DNA of 64,000 nt from Amia ocellicauda (Eukaryota; Chordata; Actinopteri; Amiiformes; Amiidae), in assembly GCF_036373705.1 (NCBI RefSeq), contig NC_089863.1, positions 27,932,227 through 27,996,226 of the forward strand, written 5' to 3'. Made by a program: the position numbers and the translations under genes. Positions within the stretch are counted from its first letter, which is position 1. Every line of letters begins with the position of its first letter. The notes below the pieces were generated by a model, which did no database searches, was not told the DNA's origin, and saw nothing but the letters and a program-made list of their open reading frames with translations. Shown here piece after piece: positions 47,292 to 57,372 of the stretch.

Positions 47292-47570
47292 ATGGGGCCA
47301 AGGAAATATAAGAATAAGTCAAAAGTGGGACAACTAGCCCCAGTCTCCCCTAGGCCTCCCAAAGCAGGGGATTCTGGTAACCAAGCAGTGAAAACAAACA
47401 ACATAGATCTAATTAAGGCAATTAAGGCAACGTCTCTGTTGGAGCTTTGGAAGCAAACCCAAACATGTCCTTCAAATATGAGCTCCCACGTTATTGCACA
47501 GCAGGACACTGTGTCAGGGGAAATCTGTGAAACCTCTTTACATAAAGCGTCTGAACTACAAATGCATTGA
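47292..47570 (+). CDS. Unrecognised 92-codon open frame, possibly from a retroelement
   Basis: ATG at 47292 opens MGPRKYKNKSKVGQLAPVSP, basic and proline-rich, then IDLIKAIKATSLLELWKQ; the stop follows QMH. A second short frame 47583-47768 (HYDPRETRKLAETIVPLFKD) follows within 20 bases, in a different frame. The basic N-terminus and neighbouring repeats suggest a retroelement first-ORF fragment, but there is no diagnostic motif. It may be chance. Confidence 0.2.
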   Translation: MGPRKYKNKSKVGQLAPVSPRPPKAGDSGNQAVKTNNIDLIKAIKATSLLELWKQTQTCPSNMSSHVIAQQDTVSGEICETSLHKASELQMH

Positions 47571-48000
47571 GATACAGATTTCATGCAACTAAGCAAAAGG
47601 ATTTTTCCTAACAGTGTGCATGTACATTCCCCACATTTTCTGAATATTTCATCACACCAGGGAACTAATGGAGATGGAGTTCCTGACAGGAGACATTATG
47701 ACCCAAGAGAAACAAGGAAATTAGCAGAAACAATAGTACCTTTGTTTAAAGACTGGCAGAGAGTCTAAAGACTGCTTATTTGTTTTGTTTTGTTTTATTT
47801 TGGGGAGCTGCTGGTCTTTTGGGTCACACACTATAGCAGTACAAACATTCGGGTGTGTCAAGTCATATGTTTATTTGGTACCTATGCTATCTGCTTCCCA
47901 AGAAAATGAACACTATTACAAACCAAGTAGTGTGTGAGGATCCAGCATATCACAGTGCACATTTACACACACACAGACACACACAGAGTTTTTCTTTCCT

Positions 48001-48120
48001 GTAAGTTAATAGGTTGTGTAAACAGTGTCTCTTATTGTATAAGCGATGTCATCTCTTGGCAAAGCTGAGACATCACTTATACGATAAGAGTCACCCTAAA
48101 CACAACATATTAACTTATTA
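48001..48120. repeat. Foldback hairpin, ~50-bp arms and ~18-base loop
   Basis: 48001-48050 (GTAAGTTAATAGGTTGTG ... AAGCGATGTC) and 48069-48120 (GACATCACTTATACGATAAG ... AACATATTAACTTATT) are about 85% complementary. The separating loop is ATCTCTTGGCAAAGCTGA. It is either a foldback transposon remnant or a hairpin-forming transcript. Confidence 0.8.
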
Positions 48121-51100
48121 TAAAAACACATATATGGCGTAGACACACAAATCATTTTACAGTAGAAAAAACTATTTGTTAAAATGTAACAATCTCTCTC
48201 CATATAAAAATGTTTTGGTCCAGTCACTGACCTACAGTGTAACTATTAAAAACAAGTGTACATCCTGTGAAACTCACGCCATTCACATGAAGTGCCCCAA
48301 AATAACAGAAGAATCTTTAAATACTGATTAAGACATGAACGAGAATACATATATACACAAGGTAAGAGTTATAGGAATTTGGGGAAATGCTGCTCTGTGA
48401 TTGGCTGGTTTCTCATGTGATTGATAATCGTGTTAATAGGCTGCAAGCCTGATTAGTTTAATAAGTAGAGTGGAAGTCAACCAATGAAGAGAGCCCGGTT
48501 CACAGAAAGTCTGATTGATTGGCCTGACTGATTGGGTTGATTATAGACAGTCTTTAGTGTTGGGGAGTCTCCTTTGATTGTTTTTATAGCATTTGATTGA
48601 CAAACTATTTATTCATTTATTTTTCTTTTGTTAACAAAAGGTTGAAATTCAAGTCTTCAAAGGGGGTGGGGGTTCCTTTGCCTGGTGACAATCGCATGAG
48701 TATAATCACACAGATCCACCACCGCCGCTTCAAATTGTCCTAAGGAAGTATATTGTGCCATAAGGGAAGTATATTTTGTTTATACCAGCAGATAATGCAT
48801 CGTTTACCCAACCTGGAGTCTGCCCCTTCTCAATCTGTTGACCTTTTGGTGTGTTTATGTATCCTCATCCAAAGAACACAGTTCTACGTCTCCCCCTCTT
48901 TTTTGTTGCTCTGGTCACAGACCAGCTTTGAGGAGAGATTCAGACTTTCCAGGCATATTTGTCATAGGGAAGAGAGGGATCGGAGGGGTTATTTCCAAAC
49001 CCTACGCAGTGTTTTCTTCCTTTTTTTGTATTATTCTAGATGTGTGACCTCATGGAAAGACCATTGATCACAGAGGGGCTTGTTGAGAGAGCTGAAGTGG
49101 GCTGCGTGGGCGTCCTCCGATACACATACAACAAACTAAAAGGAACTTGTTTTTCCAGGATGGTTGCACTGAATGACACCCATAAAATAAAAAATAGAAA
49201 AGGTCAATGAAGTGTAGCTTGCACTTCTGGGAACGCCTGAGTCCACAGAGCTAATCATTACATGGGTCAGTGCCACATTCCTCCTGCCTCGTCAGCTGAG
49301 AGGTCTGTGTTCACGATGCATGACATATCACTCACTCAAAACCAATTCTGCAAGGGAATGAGTACTGCCCACTCACTACCGTGCCGTGAGTTGCGAAAGA
49401 CTTTGTGTATTCATTTGTAAACCCAGCAGGGAGCGTCGGAACACTTTTTCCTGACCTGAACTCATAAATAACTAGAGTTGGTCAAGTGCAGAGTCTTGCT
49501 TCTACTTTGTGAGGGCAGCTGCTTGGGCCAGGGCCATATGACAGTCCGGTGTGGAAATAGTAGGCCTATATTGGGACCGTTATATTTTCAGTCCTTTTGT
49601 TTTGTGCAGGAGCAAATGTCTGGAGAGTGGCATCCCGGGGAAGGTGGACATTTGGTTTCATAGTCTCACTTTGCGGTGCCTAAACATTTAACAAATAAAA
49701 CTGTTGTATGATGTGCACATTAAGGTCTACTGATCAGCATATAATAATAATAATAACTAGGAACCCTGCATGATATTTATGTCCCACACTGAGTTTAATC
49801 ATATTATCCTATAGTGGTTTCAGTAAATCCCAGGAAACACCAATGAAAAAGTAACAAGTTTATTATACAAAACATAAATACATGAAGTGAGGAACAGAAC
49901 TAGAGATGTGAGCTGGAAGAAGCTGCTTTGTATCTTTGGTAGACAATAGGTTACAGCAAATCCCGCTCAATCCAGCTGTATGAGTTCAATTCACCCCATG
50001 AATACTGATACAGTTGTTGATCAGGTATTCAAAAGACAATAGCTGTAGGCCTATACCTTCAAGAAACAGTGAGCCTTAAGCAGAGGCAGAGTAACATGGA
50101 GACAATTGTTTTGTATACAATCCAAGAAACAAGTAACCTTGAGGGGGAGGCAGGGTGAAATTACTTTGGTAGATTTCTGTAGCATTCTTGCATGAAAACT
50201 AACAATGAAAGTAGGTCCCACGAAGGGGTAAATACAAACAAATGATTGCTTCATAGACAAAACTGAAACAATTAATACTATAACAGCATGGGGGTTTCTC
50301 CCTCCCTACCTCATCCTGCATGATTACTACTGACTGTGCTGTTCTCTGTAGCAGCAGCAGCACAACCAGAACATTTTGAAAATAAGTTTGTTAATTTGGC
50401 ACATTTATTACTTAAAAAGCATTTAATTGTGTGGTGTTCACGCTTCAGTAGTTTAGAAAAAAGAGTTTTGCATCCTTCTGATTTTACATTTTACTTTTTT
50501 TTTTTTTTTTCAGTATCAGTTAGATCCTTTTTTCTGCCCATTTTACCTGTGGTGAAAAAACTGCCTAATAATTATGCATACCTGAATATGAGGTATTTAT
50601 CACTTTAAGCCCCACCCTCTTTCATGAAGCAATTATATCACCTGAAAATTATTCAACCAACTCATTATTTAGGTTGATATGGTTTGGAGTTAGAAAACTG
50701 TCAGAATGCCGACTTGCCTAATAAGTATGCAAACAATGTATATATTTTGCCAGGGCAGAATTGCCAGATGCCCAATCTGCCTATGACTCAGGGGAGCTAT
50801 GCATGCATTTAGAGATTTAGAGATTGTAAGTGTAAGACAAACACAAAGACATGGTTTACTTTTGAATTATTGTGTGTTGTGTCGTTGATGGTTTTGCAGA
50901 TAAGCTGTCATTGCGACATGGAAACTACAACGAACAATACAACCATGACACAAGCACCCATGTAATATGATACAATCTGTAGCAGCGCAAGTGAGTTTGG
51001 ATTTCTACTAATTTTACCATTTTAATTCTCCATCTGCTACACACAATTTTAAATTTTCATTTTTGGTCTCATTGTACTGAAGTTGGGGTTGGGCACACCA

Positions 51101-51334
51101 GCCCAATGTTATGTACCTATAAGCTGCCATTCTTATGAAATTATACAGTAGAGACACAAACCTGTTTAAAGAAAGCTGATGAGTTATGCCCCCCTCCCCA
51201 GCTTGGTACCAATGAGTGTAGTTACTTCCCTGTCCCCAGGGACTTTCTAAGACTGATTTCATTAGACTGCTCGCATAGACACCTGGGAAGCCACTGAAGG
51301 AGGAAACTGAAATTGTGTCCTTTTGCATAAGAAA

Positions 51335-51860
51335 CATAAGAAAGTTTACAATCGAGAGGAGGCCATTCGACTCATCTTGCTCGTTTGATGTCCGCTAATA
51401 ACTAAGTGATCCAAGGATCCTATCCAGTCTATTTTTAAATGTTCCCAAATTGTCTCTTCAGCCACATCGCTGGGGAGTTTGTTCAGATTGTGACGCCTCT
51501 CTGTGTGAAGAAGTGTCTCCTGTTTTCTGTCTTGAATGCCTTGAAGCCCAATTTCCATTTGTGTCCCTGGGTCCGTGTGTCCCTGTTGATCTGGAAAAGC
51601 TCCTCTGGTTTGATGTGGTCAATGCCTTTCATGATTTTGAAGACTTGGATCAAGTCCCCACGTAGTCTCCTGTGTTCCAGGGTGAAAAGGTTCAGTTCCT
51701 CAGTCTCTCAGTAGGACTTTCCCTTCAGACCTGGAATAAGTCTGGTTGCTCTCCTCTGAACTGCCTCTAGAGCAGTGATATCTTTCTTGAAATGTGGAGC
51801 CCAGAACATACATAGTATCCAGATTAGCTCTAACTAGTGCATTGTCCAGTTTAAAACTGA
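51335..51860 (-). mobile_element. CR1-like LINE 3' fragment
   Basis: GAGGCCATTCGACTCATCTT, GGAGTTTGTTCAGATTGTGA, TGAAAAGGTTCAGTTCCTCA, TGCTCTCCTCTGAACTGCCT and CTTGAAATGTGGAGCCCAGA are words of the widespread vertebrate CR1-type reverse-transcriptase 3' region, in reverse orientation. Frames are broken. This type of fragment is abundant in non-teleost ray-finned fishes. Confidence 0.6.
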
Positions 51861-52174
51861 ATTGAAACTTTGACTTTCCCTTGATACAAACTTGTGCCCC
51901 CTCCTGTTTTTGTGTTATACGCAGATTCCAAGGATAAAAGAAAACTATGGAGGGCTTCGAGTTTGTAGTTTGATGGCAGGTAGGGCAAAGTTAATTTGTG
52001 TATTTGTGTGTGAATTTATATACAGTTGCACCCTGAATTCCTGAAAACACAGTGAGTTACAGTGAGAAAATAGGGGTGATAGGGACCTTATAACCTTATT
52101 GCATAATAAAACACATTAAAACACAACATAATGAGATAACTAGCCTTATTAAAACCTTTAACTTGAACAAATTC

Positions 52175-52205
52175 ATGGCACCACACACACACACACACAC
52201 ACACA

Positions 52206-52261
<56 letters not shown>
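52175..52261. repeat. (CA)n-(GA)n compound microsatellite
   Basis: ACACAC repeats to ~52208 followed by GAGAGA repeats to ~52261. Another CT-rich tract runs from 52570 to 52750. Confidence 0.95.
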
Positions 52262-52262
<1 letters not shown>

Positions 52263-53031
52263 CACAGCTGAATAAACTACAAAAAAATGACTACAAAGTG
52301 ATTACTGTACATTGTATTGTTGGGCTCCCCACCATCCAAGATCTGATAACATTACAGCATGTCATGTATACCTACGCATGTGTTTTTTCTCTACCCTGTC
52401 TGTGAAAGGGACTCTGTATGCAGCCCTCAATTACAGCAGTATCAACATTAAAGATTCTGTTTACTCTGGTTATGATAACTGTAACTTGGACATTCACAAT
52501 CTGGTATTTGGCAACACTGGCTTGGATAGGTGTTTGTATGCAAATACAGAGCCAGTAACCAGTGGAAGATCTTTCTCTCTCTCTCACTGTTTTTCATTCA
52601 CTTTCATGCTCTTTTTCTCTCTTTCTTTCTCCCTTTCTCTCTATTTTTTTGTTTTCTCCCACTTTCCCTCATTCTTTTTCACTATCACTCTCTCTCGCTT
52701 TCTCTCTCTTTTGCCATCTGTCTGCTCGTCCCCCTCTCCTTCTCTTCCCCCGCTCACCTTTCTTGTGTCAAGGCACATATCAAGGTTTGAAATCCAGTTC
52801 ATTACATCAGGGGTGAGTGGGGTGAGTTCAAGTGTTATCAAGTTCATGGTGTCCAGTTGAACATTTTAAAGAAAGTTTTTGGTGCAGTTACCTCCTTGAA
52901 ACTAGTCCAACTGCTGTCTGCTCTGATTGCATTGGTTTAAAATGTGGGGATGCTGCACACCGTTGTACATTGTAAGAAGTCTAAGTCTAAAGCATATAGA
53001 AAGAGGAGAGACAGATATGGTCATCTTAAAT

Positions 53032-53096
53032 GGGCAGCAGTATGGAGTAGTGGACTCTGGACTCTGGAGTGGAGGGTTGTGGGTTATGTGAATACA
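53032..53096 (+). mobile_element. 5' head of a tRNA-derived SINE
   Basis: GGGCAGCAGTATGGAGTAGT then GGACTCTGGACTCTGGAGTG and GAGGGTTGTGGGTTATGTGA match the head of the fish SINE; TAGTGGACTCTGG sits in the A-box position and GGTTGTGGGTTATG in a mutated B-box. It lies just upstream of the TLR coding exon. Confidence 0.55.
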
Positions 53097-53166
53097 GAAT
53101 GATAAACCAAACAAAACCCTCCTCTGGGCACCTCTCAATAACCCTTTTCTGTTTTTAATTCGCAGA

Positions 53167-53194
53167 TCCAGGAGAACAATGAACACTGAACCTG
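53167..53194 (+). promoter_or_regulatory. Possible splice acceptor and overlapping upstream ATG before the TLR start
   Basis: TTTTTAATTCGCAG|ATCCAGG looks like a 3' splice site at about 53165, so the coding exon probably begins with a short 5' UTR joined to an upstream untranslated exon. An ATG at 53179 in another frame opens a 70-codon frame overlapping the TLR start; its context (AACAATGAA) is fair. Confidence 0.4.
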
Positions 53195-54339
53195 ATGTCG
53201 GGCCCAGTAAAAGTGACATCCTTGGCGAACCTGGTACTGTGTATTTTGGTGACCCTGGCCCCTGCTCTCTCTGCCAGCCACTTTCCCTGCCCCTCCGATG
53301 GCTTGGTTGCCAACTGCAAAGGCATGAACCTCCTCGAGGTGCCTGTCGACCTGCCCCCCACACTGGAGGTGCTGGACTTGTCCTACAATAAGCTGGACAC
53401 AATACGGGAGGAGGACTTTGCCAAGCTCTCACACCTGCGGGTCCTCCAGCTGCAGTTCAACAACATCTCTCACATCGCGGATGCTGCCTTCTGGCACAAT
53501 CCACTCCTGGAGAATCTGAACATCTTCAACAACTCCCTGCGGTCAATCCCCCATGAGGCCCTGCGCCCATTGTCCAGACTCGAATCCCTGGAGATGTCCA
53601 ACAACCTCTACGACCGCGCCACCCTCGGGCCCATCTTCTCCAGCTTCACCAGCCTCAAGCTGCTGTCCATGGGAGGTCCACTCATCCTGAACTTGAGCAG
53701 GGTTGATTTCCAAGCTCTTGCCAACACCACCCTGGAGAAGTTTGCTATCAAGACAGCCTCCAGCTTGCTCAGCTACGAACCGGGGACTCTCACTGTCATC
53801 CATACCAAAAACCTGTGGCTGGACGTGGCCTTGGATAAACAGCCCGACATCCTGCCCAAGATTCTGTGCGATCTGGCTGGCAAGAGATTGGCCCTCCTCC
53901 GTTTCAGGAACGTCTTTGAGTTCACATATTACACTGGCACCCAAGACCTCTTCCAGGGGCTCAGAGACATCAGGATCTATCAGCTGATTTTCTACCGGGG
54001 AAAGTTCAATGAGAACCTTCTGAGGATGGCGCTGCTCAACATGCAGGAATCCTCCATCCGCGGCCTGGGGCTGCTGTCCATCGATTTTGCCCGGTCACCC
54101 AATTTCATGGATGACGGGGCGGGCTCCAGTGTGACAAGCCTCTCCCTGGATGATCTGGCCCTCTGGTCAGTACTTCTCAAGTTTCTAAAGTGTTTTCAGA
54201 GTTACTTTTCTCATGCTCCCTTTCCCTCTCCCTCTCCCTCTCTCTCCCCTCTCTCCCTTTTTCTCTCCCTCTCCATATCCCTGTCCCTCTCTCTCCCTGT
54301 CCAACGATTGTTGAGTGCAGGAAATTGCCATTGGTCTCA

Positions 54340-54375
<36 letters not shown>

Positions 54376-57372
54376 GCCTTTTGTTGTTTGTTTCTTGCAG
54401 GGACATCAGCAATCCAGATGTGCTGCGCTTTGACTGGCGCTTCACTTGGTTCAGGGGCATCCGCCGGCTGTCAATCAAGAACGTTAACTTCAACTTCGTG
54501 CCATGCGACGCCTGGAATGAGATGGAGAAGGTGGAGGTCATGATGCTCACCAACAACCGCCTGCAAAACAGCTTCATCTACAACCTTCAGTGCATCTACC
54601 GGGACACCTTGCCTGTCCTCCAGCTCTTCAACGCCAGCACTAACGAACTCACCAGCCTGGCAAAAATGGCCGCCCTCATGGAGCACTGGCATCAGCTCCG
54701 GGTGCTGGACTTCAGCTACAATCAGCTGGGTGAAGTGCAGGAGAGCTGCGAGTGGAAGAACAACATCTCCAAGATGGTCCTCCACCACAACAACTTCGTG
54801 CACCATTCCCTGGGCTGCCTGCCCACCACCCTGGAGTACCTGGACCTCTCCTACTCCAACCTGGAGCAGCTGGACATGGACTACTTCCAGAATGCCCGCC
54901 GTCTCCAAGTTCTCCTTCTTAGCGGCAACAAGATCAAGTTCATCCCCTCCGGCTGGAAGAGCCCCAGACTTCAGTCTCTGGCAGTGGACGGCAATGCCTT
55001 TGGGCTCCTTAGCACAGGCTCTTTCCAAAACATGCCTGAGTTGTTGTGGCTAAAAGCGGGCAACAACCCCTACCACTGCACCTGCGACCTCCATGCCTTC
55101 ATCGAGGAGACCACCTCCAAGGGCAAGGTCAACATCACTGACTGGCCAGCTGGCTACGTCTGCTACCATCCAGAGGCTTTACTCAACACCTTTGTGGCCA
55201 AGTTCCTCCCCGGTAAGGTGGCCTGCGATGTCCGGCTTGTGGTGGCCATCTCGGTGGTCACCACTGCCTGTGTGGTGATAGTCCTAGTGCTGCTCTGCTA
55301 TGCCTTTAATGTCACTTGGTATGCTAAGGCCACCTACCAGATCCTGAGGGCCAAGTACAGAGCCAGGCAAGAAGGGGGAGACCTCTCGCGGGACTACATC
55401 TACCACGCTTTCATCTCCTACAGCCACTCAGATGCCGAGTGGGTCAGGGACTATTTGCTGCCCTGCCTGGAGAGCAGCGTGCCCCCCTATCGCCTCTGTA
55501 TCCACGAGAGAGACTTCATGCCAGGCAGGTGGATCATAGACAATATCATCGAAAACATCGAGAACAGCAAGAAGGTGAGGTTCTCTGGGTTTGGCCCGCT
55601 CCATAAACCCTAGTCAGCCAGTGCGTGCAGACGTGCCACAATTTCAGGTCCAAGGTAGATTGTTTGCATTTCTCCATTGCATTTTGTTTCAGTAGTCTTC
55701 CCAAAGCAAGGTGAGAGAATATGAAATAGGGAAGGATTACAGTGTTGCACTTTTTGTTCCCTTCCCTGAGCTAATTTCTTCTACCTTTTTTGGAATTGGC
55801 CTTAAAAAAACATGTTTTTCCCTCAACTTTTGAGGTATTTTTCAGCCCCTAGTTTCTATTTTTATCAGTCTCTGGGAAGAGGCATCTGCTAAATGACTAA
55901 TTATTCAGCTGGTAATTATAGAGATGGATGTTCTGTTTGTGTGAATCATGCACCAAAGAAGCCTGGAAAATCACCTCCTTCGGGGAAATTTCGTAGTGCC
56001 AAACAACACCTGCTGTACAGGTCCTGACATGCAGACAGAGTCAAAGACCAAAGTCAATACCTTGAGGATGATTCCTAGAGGTTTGCATCCAATCGTTTTT
56101 GTTTTTGTTTTTTTTTAACCCTGTATGGCACTCATTATGAAAACACGATGCACACAATCTCCTTTGATGTTACATGGGTCTATATTGCTAAATTCAAAAT
56201 AAAAATCCACAAATATTGTGTGACTTAAGTTCTAGGTATGTGTCCTGGAAGAAACATTTGCCAAAATAATTATAATACATTACATTATAAATTTTCTCTA
56301 AAAGCACAATCATCACACTCTGAACACTCTTGAACTAAAGCCGCTACACATGAAAGCCTAAACACAACTTTCACTGTTCCTGCACCTCAGGGCCTCCAGG
56401 GTCCTCTAAAACACACAACTCACACCAAAACTAAAAAGTCATGTGATCAGATGGCCACCTGCCATGATAGACTGTGTTTTAAGTGTTTTAGATGTATTAT
56501 GTAGCAAACACTGGATTGTTACCTTCATGTTACATTATGCAAGATCATAATGTTTTGGAGGAGAAAGAACCAGAATGAGCTGGTTCAGATGCCCTTTGAA
56601 CCTGTTTGATCATAGCATGGCTCTTGTTGTGGCTCAAAGGAGAATGCCCTGGCCTTGTGACAACCCCATTCTAAACCATGGACAGGCAACCGTGGTGCTT
56701 GGAGCATTGACACTTTTTAATAAATTAACCATTTAATTGATTGATTGGCTTAATGGAATCTGAACTTCTGTTTGTTCTGGGTTTTTAGCAATTGCTGATT
56801 GAAAGATACCTACCCTATCTGCAGGACTCTGGCTTTTCTGGGCCTAGTTTCAAAGTGTTGTTTTGAAACTATCCTGTTCTTTGTTTCTGTCCTAGGTCAT
56901 CTTCGTGCTGTCGCGCCACTTTGTCAATAGCGAATGGTGTAACTACGAGCTCTACTTCGCCCACCAGAGAGCCATTGGCAAGACCTTTCAAGACGTGGTT
57001 CTGGTGGTCAAGGAGGTTCTGGACCCTGACTCCCTGCCCAGCAAGTTCTGCAAGCTGAAGAAGATGCTCAACACCAAGACGTACCTGGAGTGGCCCCAGG
57101 AGCCCAACAGACAAGCTTTCTTCTGGGCTCAGCTGCGGGGAGTCCTGGGCAAACCCATGGCCAGGGGCGAGAGGCAGGTTAGTTGCGGGGGAAGTGGCAG
57201 GAGCAGGGCATCAGTGGTGGAGCTCCCCCTAGAGGAAACGAGGACTCCTACACAACCTCCTTCAGCAGAGAGGGTGCTGCCTCTGCCGGCATGCCAGCAG
57301 GAGGGCGAGCAAGTCTCCCTCGGCAATGTAGAAGACATTGAATGTGGACAGTCACCCGTGCAGGTTGCATAG
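53195..57372 (+). CDS. tlr18: Toll-like receptor, TLR14/18 group (TLR1 family), three coding exons
   Basis: Innate immune pattern receptor; type I membrane protein signalling through MyD88-type adaptors by its TIR domain. Coding exons 53195-54165, 54401-55574 and 56896-57372 give 873 residues. Signal peptide 1-~27 (LANLVLCILVTLAPALSA). LRR ectodomain ~30-600 starting CPSDGLVANCKGMNL, with repeats such as LEVLDLSYNKL and LEYLDLSYSNL, capped by a C-terminal cysteine module (NNPYHCTCDL). Transmembrane helix ~603-626. TIR ~656-802: box 1 YHAFISYS, box 2 RDFMPGR with the BB-loop proline at ~698, box 3 FFW at ~791. A 71-residue tail follows. Intron 1 (phase 2) starts with a weaker GTCAGT donor; intron 2 (phase 0) splits the TIR after ENSKK. 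The subgroup is assigned from EFTYYT, DISNPDVLRFDW and IENSKKVIFVLS; TLR2-like alternatives are less likely. Confidence 0.9.
54335..54376. repeat. (AAC)n microsatellite in TLR intron 1
   Basis: About 12 AAC repeats, 25 bases before the acceptor at 54400. A CT-rich tract (54225-54300) fills most of the remaining 235-bp intron. Confidence 0.9.
55840..55905. mobile_element. SINE 3' end in TLR intron 2
   Basis: GTCTCTGGGAAGAGGCATCT then GCTAAATGACTAATTATT is the typical end of fish SINEs (GGATAAGGGCGTCTGCTAAATGA). Confidence 0.45.

Larger units (their letters stand above)
46000..51334. other. Non-coding region, mostly decayed repeats
   Basis: 47292-47570 is an unrecognised open frame (listed separately). 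48001-48120 is a hairpin element. 50340-50745 contains TTGCCTAATAAGTATGCA and GCCTAATAATTATGCATACC, ends typical of a Tc1-related MITE with CCTAATAATT...GCA termini. No host gene seen. Confidence 0.4.

Noticed and set aside
52163..52860. Frames over the CA/GA and CT-rich tracts (poly Arg-Glu, poly Leu-Ser)
   Set aside because: Microsatellite translations without conserved features.
54166..54433. Reading the TLR ORF straight through 54166-54400
   Set aside because: The stretch encodes CT-tract and AAC-repeat peptides, and splicing GTCAGT...TTGCAG restores ...LDDLALWDISNPDVLRFDW in frame, as expected for this receptor group.
54471..55028. 185-codon minus-strand frame within the TLR
   Set aside because: Antisense shadow of the leucine-rich repeats.
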